Shown here one piece after another: positions 11,448 through 22,125 of a stretch of DNA of 64,000 bases; the stretch's first letter is position 1, and every line of letters begins with the position of its first letter. This stretch comes from Lepidodermella squamata (taxonomy: Eukaryota; Gastrotricha). Position numbers and translations under genes: made by a program. The stretch is taken from contig JBLDXI010000050.1 of assembly GCA_047495785.1 (NCBI GenBank), forward strand, positions 372,001 to 436,000, read 5' to 3'. The notes under the pieces were generated by a model. The model was given only the letters and a program-made list of their open reading frames with translations. It ran no database searches and was not told where the DNA came from.

Positions 11448-12674
11448 CCTGTTACCAGAAAATCAATTCGGCTTCTTATCGCGTAGGTGTTGTGAGACGC
11501 AGCTTCTTTCCTGTACAAATGACTGGCTAAAATTTCTAGACCAGCTTCTTGACGTAGTAGTTATTTACCTTGATTTATCCAAGGCATTTGACACTGTTAC
11601 GATATTACGATAGGGTACGTAGAAGAGATTATTAGCAAGAGCATTTCGAGAGGTCCTGAGCTAAAAAGCTATATTTTTTCCTAGTGATATCGTTGTTATT
11701 AGCAAAGCTTCTTGACTTCAACGTTTGTGGTGCGCTTCTCAACTGGGTCAGATCCTTTCTTTCGGATCGCTTCTTTCGCGTGACTGTCAACTCGAAAAAT
11801 TCGGAATGGTTCCCGGTGACATCAGGGGTACCTCAGGGCTCGGTCCTGGGCCCAATATATACTGTTCCTTATATTCACATCGGATGTGAACTCGTGTATT
11901 TTGAATTCGATCATGAAATTATTTGCGGACGACACAAAATTGTACAAGGTCATTCGAAGCCTCGCTGACTGCTCCGAACTACAGGAAGACCTAAATCGGC
12001 TTATCAATTGGTTCGATACAAATGGGTTAGCTGTAAATTCGAAGAAATGCGTGGTTCTGAAAATGGGCCAGAACGAGTTTCCGTTTAAATTCGACATCAA
12101 AGGTGTGGAGCTACAGACGGTAAACTCAGTGAAGTACCTGGGCGTTATCATCGGCTCAAAACTATCACTTTCAGAACACTGTCAGTCTCTCGCCGCCAAA
12201 TGCCATCGCATCGACGGTATGATAAGGAAGTCTTTTTCTTCTAAAACTCTCCGATTCAGAGCGTATAAGACATATACGCTGTCCTGTCTGGACTTTTGCC
12301 CTGCCGTGTATTCGCCGTTTAACCTGCAGGACATCGATGACCTGGAGTCGGTACAGAAACGTTTTATCGAAGCGCATACCACAAATCGGTCGTCTTACGA
12401 AGATCGTCTGAAAAAACTGGGCTTAACGACGCTTGAAGTTCGCCGCCTCCAACATGATTTGATTTTGATGCATAAAATGTATCAGGGATTAGTTGACATT
12501 GATTTCTCTGATTTCTTTGAAATCTGCCGGAATCCTCGCCTACCTCCTCACTCCAGATGAGCGCTTGTAGAAATAACCTAAGCTATAAATTCTGCTTCTC
12601 TAGGCGTGTTCGTGCTGCGTGGAACCGTCTGTCTTCTGTTGTCGTAAGTAATTCTCATCAAGCGTTCTGCAACT
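11448..12674 (+). pseudogene. Non-LTR retrotransposon reverse transcriptase fragment (CR1/jockey-like)
   Basis: Translated blocks in order are NQFGFLSRR (near 11460), YLDLSKAFDTV (motif A, near 11565), SGVPQGSVLGP (11820s), LFADDTKLY (motif C, near 11920) and a thumb region ending near AAWNRL (12620). The frame is broken: there is about 80 bases of foreign or deleted text at 11597-11680, a shift near 11860 and a stop at 12560. The 5' endonuclease half and the 3' tail are missing. The copy ends at the TA where the mariner-like element begins. Confidence 0.85.
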
Positions 12675-12675
12675 A

Positions 12676-12704
12676 CAGTGTGTCCGCGAAATAATACGCA
12701 CCTA
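12676..12704 (+). repeat. Left terminal inverted repeat of the mariner-like element
   Basis: 29 bases, an exact reverse complement of 14819-14847, immediately after TA. Confidence 0.93.
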
Positions 12705-12880
12705 TTTTTAGACTCTGGCGCGAGACCCCATATGATGCACTAGGCACACGATTTGCTCCAACCATCAAAACATTTTTGCTTTTTGTCGCACGCGTCAGAG
12801 AAAATAGTGAAAATTGAAAAATTGAATGAAAAAATTGAAAAATTAAAAAAACTCAACCGAATAAAAATATTTATTGAAAA

Positions 12881-14041
12881 ATGAACTTGCTTTTACTAAT
12901 ACCTTTATGTCTAATCGGTTACTCGAAGGAAGAGAGAGCCGAAATGGTAACCCTCTTCCTCGAGAATCAGAGGAACGCTAATAAAGCGGCATTATTATTC
13001 AGGCAAAGCCATCCAGGCTCAAAATGTACGCACGAAACCGTTTTGCGTCAATTCGGAAGGCATAAGAAAGGTAAACAGTTTTTACAGTGAATCCATAGCC
13101 AGTGATAACCGTGATTATTTGTAGGGGATTACTCTGATAAGAAAGCTCCGGGGAGGAATCGGACCGTCCGCACTCCAGAAAATATCGAGAAGATTTTGAA
13201 TTTTATCGAGACGAATCCGCATAGCTCAGTTCGTGGGGCCGAAAGAGCTCTCAAAATTTCAAAATCGGTTATTCATAAAGTTCTCGTGGAGCATGATTAC
13301 CATCCGTACAAGATGCAGCCGCTGCAAAAACTAAACCCCAATGATTATGAGAATCGTGCGAAATTCTGCCAGTGGCTTTTGTCGATGGGTGAAGGTTTGG
13401 ATGACTATCTATCTAATATATTGGTCAGAAATGAGTCACAGTTTCGCGTCGACGGCCTTGTTAACCACCAAAATTACCGCTTTTGGTCCAAAACTAATCC
13501 TGGTTTTGTTCAAGGCGAGAGGAATCAAGGGGCGGAGACTGTGATGGTTTGGTGTGGGATCTGGAACGATACGGTTTTGGGACCTTATTTTTACATGAGA
13601 ACAGTAACTGGAAAATCTTATCTCGATATGCTGCGAGGATATGTATGGCCTCAAATTTGCGGCACTGTGAGTGACGACACGGTTTTCATGCAAGATGGAG
13701 CACCCTCGCACTTCGCGAAAGATGTCAGGGCCTAGCTTAATGAGCACTTTACAAATAATTGGATTGGACGGGCGGGACCTTACCCTTGGCCAGCGCGGAG
13801 TCCCGACCTCACTCCCTTAGATTTTTTTTTCTGGGGCTACATAAAAATGAAAGTTTATGACGGGACACCAATCGCTGATCTGGATGACCTGAAGCAGCGA
13901 ATTATCAATGCTTGCAACACCGTAACGCCTGATATGCTGAAAAATGCTAGAAACAATTGGAAAAAACGTCTGAACATATGCTCTAAGGTCGGCGGCCAGC
14001 ATTTCGAACACATTCCGCGTAGCCAGTGGACTTTGCCGTAA
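12881..14041 (+). pseudogene. Mariner-like transposase, inactivated
   Basis: Exons are 12881-13070 and 13125-14041, with a 54-base GT..AG intron that keeps the frame. The N-terminus (YSKEERAEMV...) is the helix-turn-helix region that binds the terminal repeats. The catalytic core shows ILVRNESQFRVDG, MQDGAPSHFA and SPDLTPLDFFFWG. In this family the first motif normally carries an acidic Asp-Glu; here the Asp position is Asn (codon near 13430). An in-frame TAG at 13733-13735 falls where Trp is expected, just after the second motif. Reading resumes in the same frame to TAA at 14039. Loss of the first catalytic Asp plus the stop mean it cannot cut DNA itself. Confidence 0.9.
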
Positions 14042-14152
14042 TTGTGAAATTATTATTCAAATGTTCTGCATCTAAGTGTGAGATGGAGTGAGGCGTGATG
14101 GAATTCGAAAAAAACTATTTGGAGAAAAAAACGCATTTAAAAATTAAGTTTC

Positions 14153-14650
14153 TCATTTATTAAGATTTTCGAGTTGTTCGTTCAGCTCATCAATAAAAGC
14201 TTGATGTTTAATTTTTTTGAACATCCGTTGAGCCTTGCTGACGATTTGACCAATGTTTCTGCCTGGGAACGCTTTTTGAACATCCGTTGAGCCTTGCTGA
14301 CGATTTGACCAATGTTTCTGCTTGGGAACGCTAATAATAAAAATTTATCTTTTCTTTGAGCGTAACATTTCAGCCGGGTTTCAGTAGGATACGCATCGGC
14401 GAGAACACACGCGTCAACAAACGGCTGCAGATCTGCCGCTTCTTCATCGGGCCAATCCTTGCAGTTAGCCATCACTAATTAATTAGTACATAAAATGTAT
14501 GAGGCATGGCAGGTAGTAATTTTGAAACCACTTACTTATTTCCGCAGCTTCCTTTGCGTCCTTGACAGGGACAGGAGCAGGAATTCCCAATTTTTGGCGA
14601 CGAGACTGAGCTTTAGGGTCAGTTGAAACTGAAGTCTTTGTCTTGGTCAT
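14153..14650 (-). pseudogene. Second gene of the mariner-like element, small protein, broken by a tandem duplication
   Basis: On the minus strand, exon 1 runs from ATG at 14650 to 14536, then a 61-base GTAAGT..AG intron (14535-14475), then exon 2 from 14474. The protein starts MTKTKTSVSTDPKAQ, is basic at first, then has an acidic segment (DWPDEEAADLQ) and a helical part (IGQIVSKAQRMFKK). A 59-bp tandem duplication (14215-14332) inside exon 2 shifts the frame. After the second copy a coherent charged helix (IDELNEQLENLNK, ending at TGA 14153) exists only in the frame expected without the duplication. That points to a once-functional protein of roughly 125 residues. No family is recognised. 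It is convergent with the transposase and lies wholly within the terminal repeats. Confidence 0.65.
14215..14332. repeat. 59-bp tandem duplication
   Basis: Copies 14215-14273 and 14274-14332 differ at one base (GCCTGGG versus GCTTGGG). 59 is not a multiple of three, so it frameshifts the minus-strand gene that spans it. Confidence 0.92.
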
Positions 14651-14818
14651 TATTGAAGAGAAAGCGGGTACAAATTTTATAAAACAAGTACAAAAGAAAA
14701 AACAAAATCCGTGTGTATCGTGGAGATCGTTTAGATGGCATAGATCGCACGAGCCATTTTATAGTCTACTCAGCACGCGATTACAACATGTTTGTGAACA
14801 TTGCAACTCGTCTATTTT

Positions 14819-14847
14819 TAGGTGCGTATTATTTCGCGGACACACTG
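14819..14847 (-). repeat. Right terminal inverted repeat of the mariner-like element
   Basis: 29 bases, an exact reverse complement of 12676-12704, immediately before TA. Confidence 0.93.
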
Positions 14848-14849
14848 TA

Positions 14850-15392
14850 TATTAAACATAATTCGGCTCTATTTGTGTGGAAGGTCATACAGGATGTTCT
14901 CAACTTACATGCACCTTTAACAACATCGAAACCAGCTCGCTCCGAACCTGTCGATCAATCTAAAGCGGCTAAGAACGCTTATTCAAGTCTACGAACAAAA
15001 CAGCGTATTCATCGATAAATATCGAAATATCGAAAATCGAAAATCGAAAATATCGAAAAAACAACCGTCGAAAGTATCGCCAACTTGTGACGGAAGCTGG
15101 TTCGAATCCTCGCAAACAATGGCAAGTCATCAATAATTTTCGACCTAAGAAGAAAAGAGAATCGCCTTTCAGTCACCTACTACCTAGCCAAATGAAGGAA
15201 ATGGCTAACAATTTCAATGAATTTTTCGTCAGTGCCAGTCAGAACATTGCTCAAACTATGGCTAATCGGCTATGCTTTACCAGACGTCAAACGGTTCCTG
15301 ACGAAAAGTTTTCTTTTCAGACGATCAGGATCGAGCAAGTACGCAGCGCTCTCGATCGTCTAAGTTGGAAAGCCACCACTGGCTTTGATGAC
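14850..15392 (+). pseudogene. LINE fragment: linker between endonuclease and reverse transcriptase
   Basis: Translated pieces resemble the region before the LINE fingers: VIQDVLNLHAPLTT, then WQVINNFRPKK, MANNFNEFFVSAS and LSWKATTGFDD. Stops and a shift separate the first part (to 15018) from the second (15087 onward). Text breaks off after ATTGFDD where GACGGGGAACTCC begins. The same LINE probably continues at 17165, so 15393-17164 would be inserted material. Confidence 0.7.
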
Positions 15393-16302
15393 GGGGAACT
15401 CCCGTTGTCGTAGGCCGTGTTCGGTCTGTCGGTCTGTCGGTCTGTCGGTCTGTCGGTCGTCAAGGAGGACAGTGGGGTACCTATAAAAAATAGCGGTGTA
15501 GTCACCCCATGCAGGCTGTATTCCGTTGTTAGGTGTGTCCTGAAGGAGGATAGTGGTGTACGTAAAAAAACAGACTGTCCAACTGTCGCACAACCATCTA
15601 TTATTGCTTATTTTTATTACTGAAGATTGAAAGGCGTGTTCAAGATTGCCGCAGGTGTGTATGTTTGTGTAAGGAGGATTAGTAAGTATCAAAAACATAG
15701 AGCTAGTTTTAGTTTTATAGAGTTAGTCGTAAAACTAGCTCTATGATCAAAAACAATGAGAGTGACGGGGACATGGCGTCATCAGTCGTCTATCACCTGT
15801 TTTCAACCCTCCTATGAAAAGTCTCCCGGGCACATGCAATTCGTACTGTTTTTCGGCTTGTGTGACATGACATTTTTTGGCCTACGACTAGCGGTGGTAG
15901 CACGTTCCCTAGCCCCTGACCCGCTCACGTTTGGTTACGCTACGTATGCGCTCTATTTTTACTGAGTAAGAAAATGTGACTAACACGTAAATGTTCATAT
16001 ACTTGCACATTCGTGATTTGTAGCTCATCTTGAATTGAAGCCCCCTGAGCAACGATACATTGACTTGCAAGCCCATCTCAAATAATAGCCCGGGCTACTA
16101 CGTAACTTGATAAGATGCGTGATATATAGACCCTAATGCCAATTCAACCATCATGGATCATGGGTGTGCGCGAAAACGTTATACGTAGGTTATGCATGCT
16201 TAAAGTCAGACGCGCCCGCGTGCTTGACAAAGTCACGGAGTTCCCCGTCAACTGTCAAAGGCCGCAGGCCGACAGTGGTAATTGTGAGAAAGCGTCGTCA
16301 AA
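15393..16302. repeat. Insertion made of repeat DNA, with inverted-repeat-family right copy
   Basis: The stretch starts with GACGGGGAACTCC, whose reverse complement recurs at about 16236-16251. It contains a (GGTCTGTC)n tract at 15420-15459 and three loose repeats of AAGGAGGACAGTGGGGTAC-like text at 15468-15680. The segment 15893-16283 is the inverted partner of 10901-11407. It has no gene. Confidence 0.55.
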
Positions 16303-17160
16303 TTGTCAAAGAATGCTATTTCGTGGTACCCTGTGGCTTTATTTAACAAGAGAAGAGGGCTCTACGCCCTTCGCTTGGCCGTCAAGTTTGTCGTTAGAAA
16401 GACGGCGATTATGATGGCCAACGGGCTTGTGTTTAGTCATTTGAATTACGGTGACATCACGCTGGGTCAGGCAGCGCCGAGTTCGCTAGCCAAATTGCAA
16501 TCAACTCAAGATCGGGCCATTCGTGTCATTTGCGGTGCACATCCCTTGGCTGATCCCGAACCATTAAGACGCCGTCTAGGTTGGGTCGACGTGAATCAAA
16601 AACACGCGATCCACCTTGCTACATTCATCTGGAACTGTCTACATCAGCAAGCGCCATCAATGTTGCAAACACTATTCCAATTGAACGAAGCCAGCGCGTA
16701 CGGCTTTCGTCACTTTGAGCCAATGATCAAGCCAACAGAACGCAAAGAGCGCGGTGCACTCAGTTTAGGCTACCGCGGGCCTGATTGGTGGAACCAGCTT
16801 CCGACGGCAGCACATCAAGCAGAATCAGCGCAGGAATGTCGTGAAGCTGTTTATCAGTATTGTTATTCCAATAATGCCGGCAAATTGAAATTGAATATAA
16901 ATTAGCCTTGATTTTGTCTTGTATGTATCTTATATTTTTATAAAGCTATCCAGCTTGTCAAGAATTGTTGTTGCCTAAAAATTGTTGTTACATCACTACT
17001 ACACTATCTGCACTCGTAAAAAGCAATTTTTGTTATCATTTGCCAATGTCCTATTCATCTGTAAACTGTCCTGCAATTACATGTTTCACTTTCAAATTAC
17101 CTCTTGTCAAGCTGCCCTCTTCTGGGCGTTAAAGCTTATAAATAAATAAATAAATAAACA
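16303..17160 (+). mobile_element. 5'-truncated LINE copy: C-terminus of ORF2 plus 3' tail
   Basis: Frame 16303-16905 gives the thumb/C-terminal region of a LINE reverse transcriptase (YALRLAVKF, VFSHLNYG, LQSTQDRAIRVICG, WWNQLPTAAHQ). About 230 bases of 3' UTR follow, ending in an (AATA)n tail at about 17138-17158. A 5'-truncated copy ending in a short tandem tail is typical of CR1-like LINE insertion by target-primed reverse transcription. Confidence 0.8.
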
Positions 17161-17164
17161 AAAT

Positions 17165-18592
17165 TCTACTCGAAGGAAATATCCCTCTAGTCTAAAAAAC
17201 GTCAGTTGTTTCTCCGCTCTACAAGAATGGCTCGAAAGTCGAAATTAGCAATTACCGCCCGGTGGCTATTTTGTCACCGCTATGCCGAACCTTCGAGCGT
17301 GTCATCGTGGAACAAATGAAGGCGTATCAAACGAGAACGAAGTTTCTTTCTTCTAGTCAATTCGGTTTTAGACGTTTCCACTCTTGTGACACCTGTTTAT
17401 GCAAAATTACAGAAGATTGGCGAGTTGCTATGGACCAAGATATGGCTACTGTGGCGCTTTCAATCGATCTTAGCAAAGCGTTTGACACGCTTCATCCGAA
17501 TGGCATCACTGCGTCGCTTGCAAATGCCGGGTTCGATCAGCACTCGATCAGTTTAATGGGAAGTTTTATTACCAACAGATATCAAATTACAAAGCTTAAT
17601 GGATCTTTGTTAAATAGCCTACCAGTCCAATATGGCGTTCCGCAAGGAAGTGTGATCGGACCATTACTATTTGTAATCTACGTCAACGACTTGGCTCTTG
17701 TTCCCACCTAATCAAAAATCGTCTTCTACGCCGACGACACCTCGATCTACTGCTCTAGTCAGGACATCGCAGAAGCCACGCGTCTCCTCCAGCTCGATGT
17801 TCAGAAAGTGGCAGACTGGCTCGGAAGCAACAGCTTGATGGTAACGCCAAGAAATCGCAACTAATGGTGATTGGTGCGGAAAGTGAATCGATTACTGAAG
17901 TTAGAATCATTGTGAACGACTCTTCTCTCGTGCCTTCTGACAAAATGGAGATTCTCGGCTTTATCCTCGATCGAAAACTGTTGTTTAAGGAGCAGATCGA
18001 ATCTATTCGCAATCGAGCTCGGCGTGGTCTTTACGCGCTGAGACTTGCAGCAAAATACTTGGATAGGAAAACCCTGGCAATGATGGCAAATGGTGTAGTC
18101 TTCAGCTACTTGGGCTATGCCGACAATGTCATTGCGCAGTCTGCCGACTCGAACCTGATACCGATCCAACGCATTCAAGATATGGCTGTTCGAACAATAA
18201 TGAAGGCTCCGAAGAACGCTGATGCAGATGAGTTGAGGGAAAAACTGAATTGGTTACCTATGCGAGGCAAACGCGATGTGCACCTGGCGACATTGGTGTG
18301 GCGATGTGTGAATGGCGAAGCCCCAGAAAGTCTTGTGAATCTGTTCTCTCGCAAGATGTTTGACCCTACGCAAAAAATGATGCGTAGTCAGTTCACACAA
18401 GCGCTCGTTGTCCCTAATTTAACATCGGCACAGGGTCAAAAGACTTTGGCGTATCGAGGAGCAATACTATTCAACAATCTGTCGACTGATGCACAAAGTG
18501 CTATCTCAGCTAATAGCTGCCGCCAACAAACTTACCTGGAACTCCTGAAAAAACCATTCGCTTTTTCTAATAATTCAAAAATCATTAAATAA
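17165..18592 (+). pseudogene. LINE reverse transcriptase, inactivated
   Basis: In order: SVVSPLYKNGSKVEISNYRP, QFGFRR, ALSIDLSKAFDTL (motif A), YGVPQGSVIGPLLF, FYADDTSIY (motif C, after an in-frame TAA at 17709), then after a shift near 17850 the thumb and C-terminal part (MEILGFILDRKL, LYALRLAAKYL, AMMANGVVFSYL) to a TAA at 18590. A TAA near 17194 replaces the Trp expected before KTSVVSPLYK. It appears to continue the LINE interrupted at 15392. The C-terminal part resembles 16303-16905, so both are one LINE family. Confidence 0.85.
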
Positions 18593-20807
18593 TTCACCGG
18601 AAACCTGAAACGGAACTGATACTATCATGGCACTGTGACTACTCTACTGCGGCTGCACTTTCTTTTGGGCAGGTCCCCGGAGGGGGACTGCTGTTAGTCG
18701 GAAGACCAGAGTTTTCTGTGAAGAATGCGGCAGACTTCCCTCGATTTCCTTGTTAATCTCTTAAAAATTTCTCTAACTTTTTTGAATTCTTATTTTAATC
18801 AGATTTTTTTCTTTGAATATTCAAATGTATGCAAATTAGGTCTCGCCTAATTTGGAGGAGAGACGTCCTTCTGGTCGTGCAGGGTTTACCCTCATCGACA
18901 GATTTTGTAAGTGAGAAGCGAAAACATCGACGAGAGCAGCATCGTTAATCGTTTCGCGGTTGTCGCACAGTCCTGTTTGACAACTGAGGAAGCCGTGCGG
19001 CAGAGGAGTATAACTGCGCCACACGAGAAGAAATTATTGAGGGAGGGTTCTGTTTCTAAAGGAGGTAGAAAAACAAAGCCGCGTAAGATCTACCCCACTC
19101 CGCTCGCCCTGCTCGCTCCGTTTCGCAGGTCCAATGTGAGAAGAGGAGCAGCGGAGTATTAACTGCGCCACTGGCGAGACGGTAGGCTCAGAACATCACT
19201 CCATCGGTGAGCTGTGCATAATCACACTGACAACTGATACGCAAAGAACGGTTGAGACAAGTTCCGTTTCAAAATGAGCTAGACCAACGAAGCCGCGCCA
19301 TTGTGAGAAGTCTTTCAATGATTTGGTCAGCTGAGTATTTGACTGAAAATCACTGAAGTCGTTGCAGTTAAAATAAGATTGCAGATAGCTAAAATGACTC
19401 TGATTGCGCTTCTGATTCAGAAAAGATACACTTCCAATGCCCCTTCGCCTTCAATTCAGCATTAGCACCAGCCTACGATGATCAGAGCAGAACGCCGCGT
19501 CGCTGAGGTGTGTTTTATCACTGTAACACGTATTCACACCGTTCGATAGTAGTCGATCAATTGTCCTTTAGGAAGACTTCTAATTTTCACTGATCATCGT
19601 TTCATTTGGTCAACTGAGAGTACATATATTGCTGTCACAGGACCTTGGAAGGCAGGGTTGCCGTTGTTGATTTTTGTTCAACATCCGAACTCCGAACACA
19701 TGACTTCAGATCATCTGATTTATAGAAAAAATACCCTAATGCCTCGAGCACACAGTTAATGTTTCGCTGAACTCATGCCAACTCACGTTTTATTATTATT
19801 GCTGGATTGGTGCTCCTTGAGGAATCTCCGGAGTCATCCCAGAATTATTTACTCTTTTCTCAGTGAGGATAATCACGCTGCGCTATCATTCAGTTAAAAT
19901 TAATCAGTGATTAGTGAATTCAGTGATAAATGACATGTGAGTTTCGTATCTAATAAAGAGCAAGTAATATCGGAAGAAAGCTTCTCTACGACTTAGCTAA
20001 CCTCTATTCAATACCTAGTTATCAGTAATTTTTAGTTTTGTATTCGAAAAACTATTATCAGAAGAACGTTTTTATATGATACCTAGAGCTAATTCATCCA
20101 AGGGTACGCATTCCGAGAGCTAACCATAATACGCATCTAAAGAGAACAGAGAAGCATAATGCTGAGAGATGAAGCCACCCTGAGAGGTCTTCGTAAATGG
20201 AATAATATTGACATCAGCCATCAGCCGCAATCCAATTAGTTTGTGTTACTTTTATTCCTCTTGAATACTCTTGAACTTCTAGATCTTCTCAGAAATTAAC
20301 CGGCTGAATTCCTTGGAGATTAATCTATCGAGCGCAATTGTGCTTCCAATTTTTATTTTGAGTTTGCATATTTTTCGTTAGAAGAGTGATAGAACCGAGA
20401 GAAATTCGGAGTTCAGAATCGTCAATAAGCCCACAAGGGTAGATGCTTTTCATTTATCATTATCCACGTTGAACGATCCTTACCAGAGCATTTAAGCTCA
20501 AGCACAGAAAGGCGCCATAAAAAGCACAGAGAGACATAAGTTGTGTTCTCTATGCTCTCAAGTTGCTCGTTTGCTAAATGAGTGTTGGCTTTGACCTTTG
20601 ACTCACTGGTATAACTTCTCTAAAACGAAGAACAAATGCACTCGCTAACTTACAGTTACTCACAGATTGCGGAAAATGCACCCTGCGTTCCTGTGGCGCT
20701 GCATGAAGTGGGTGTACATGCCATGTATGGTACGGGTGGTAGCGCCACAACTACGGAACAGGCAGAGGAGTTCTTCGTGATGTGTCCGAAAGAACGGAAC
20801 CTTGCGC
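18593..20807. other. Probable LINE 3' UTR and unidentified repeat DNA
   Basis: No supported gene. The first ~100 bases after the LINE stop are probably its 3' UTR. A phrase GAGTATAACTGCGCCAC-like occurs at about 19003 and again at about 19148 (TATTAACTGCGCCACTGG), suggesting a short duplicated unit. The 61-residue frame at 20636 has no recognisable domain. Confidence 0.4.
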
Positions 20808-20845
20808 TCATCTCTTACTAGACCTTTTCTATATAAAACATAAAA
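20808..20845 (+). repeat. 38-bp perfect direct repeat, first copy
   Basis: Identical to 21941-21978; begins TCATCTCTTACTAGACC. The two copies are 1,133 bases apart. Confidence 0.85.
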
Positions 20846-21538
20846 TTCAACATGACATCCGAACGCTTGAACAACACTAAGAAATATTTTACCTTAATGA
20901 GAAATGCGCTGAGTAACTACGAATCTACGAATCTACGAACACTTGGGATGACATTTATGCAATTGAACCCGATAAAACTGGATGAAGACTCCCAATGGGT
21001 AGCTTCGACATAATAATACTAAATGTTGATACCAATAAGATTTGAGGCAAGCCTTATGAAAAAAGCCCTTGTTTAAGCTGGAAAATATAATTTTAAAAAG
21101 TAATTGCTCAAGAACATTTATTTGTGCAGTCACCCCAAATGCGGCTTGTCTCAAATACGTCTCGGCTTGTCGGCTTGCAGGACGCATCTTGCAGCATCTT
21201 CAATCTTGAAGTTGCGATTAGCCGAAAATCCAATTCGGACTTCCGCAATTTGATCTCGGATGATACAAAGAATCATGCCAAGATACCAAGAATCTCACGA
21301 CCTTCTAAGGCAGGGTATATCGCACAGGACATACCCGCTGGAATTTCAGGAACGGCGGATAGACCACGCCGATACTCGCTGGTGTCATACAGTTAATAAC
21401 ATGAAAAAGCTCATCGCCACGCAAGTCCTGAATGTCAAGCTACGCGGGGTTACTTGCTCAATGACACGAACACTTGACCGCTGCTGCACCCGAGAAGTCA
21501 TGAGTCATATGAACGAAATTTGTTGAGGTCTACTTATA

Positions 21539-21717
21539 TCGTTAGCGGCGCGCCAAAACAACCACTTAGATGATTCATTCGATCGTACTTGAAGTCGCCG
21601 AACGTAATGATAAAGTACGATAGGCCATTTGAGCACTGATTTTTTTCTACTCTCGATCGTACTATCCATATAAAATCTATAAATAGTAAAGTGGTTGTTT
21701 TGGCGCGCCGCTAACGA
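21539..21717. mobile_element. 179-bp non-autonomous DNA transposon (MITE) with 29-bp perfect inverted repeats
   Basis: The ends begin TCGTTAGCGGCGCGCCAAAA and are perfect inverted repeats over 29 bases. TA at 21537-21538 and 21718-21719 fits a TA target duplication. The interior is AT-rich with CGATCGTACT on each side. The GGCGCGCC core makes the ends markedly GC-rich against the background. TA targets fit the Tc1/mariner or PIF/Harbinger-like groups, but the superfamily is not determined. Confidence 0.88.
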
Positions 21718-21940
21718 TATTTCAAGCTGGCTGATTAGTTGCCCTCCAAGCGAGCCAGGCGAAAAGAGTGAAGACGGCAGTCCGTCAAACATCTGAAATT
21801 TAGACGAAAGAATGAAACATGGGATCTAACAAATCTAACACGCCGCGCTGATCTTTGAGATTGTTAGCCTCAATTTCTAACTGATTCCCGGTTACGCAGG
21901 AGTCAGCCTTTGTCTCGTTGACGCATCGTTTCTACGTCAG

Positions 21941-22125
21941 TCATCTCTTACTAGACCTTTTCTATATAAAACATAAAACTCCTTTTTCTGCAAGACAACG
22001 CAAGACAATGGGACCTGCCCATTACGCCACGCTGCAAGCGCAGCGCAGCGGCGTAAGAAAATTTCACTATCGAGCTTCCTTCCTGGATATCATGCTCATT
22101 AAATAAATAAATAAATAAATAAAAA
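21941..22125 (+). repeat. Second 38-bp direct repeat followed by a retroelement-like tail
   Basis: The segment 21941-21978 repeats 20808-20845 exactly. It continues through a GC-rich phrase (CTGCAAGCGCAGCGCAGCGG) to an (AATA)n tail at about 22104-22124, like the tails of LINEs in this window. It may be the 3' end of a LINE or SINE. Confidence 0.55.

Larger units (their letters stand above)
12676..14847 (+). mobile_element. Tc1/mariner-like (IS630 superfamily) transposon, 2,172 bp, two genes
   Basis: Perfect 29-bp terminal inverted repeats begin CAGTGTGTCCGCGAAATAAT and are flanked by TA on both sides (12674-12675 and 14848-14849), the expected target duplication. Inside are a transposase pseudogene (+) and a convergent small gene (-). 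The element lies between two non-contiguous LINE pieces. Tc1/mariner elements usually carry one gene in 1.0-1.8 kb, so both size and gene count are unusual. Confidence 0.93.
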
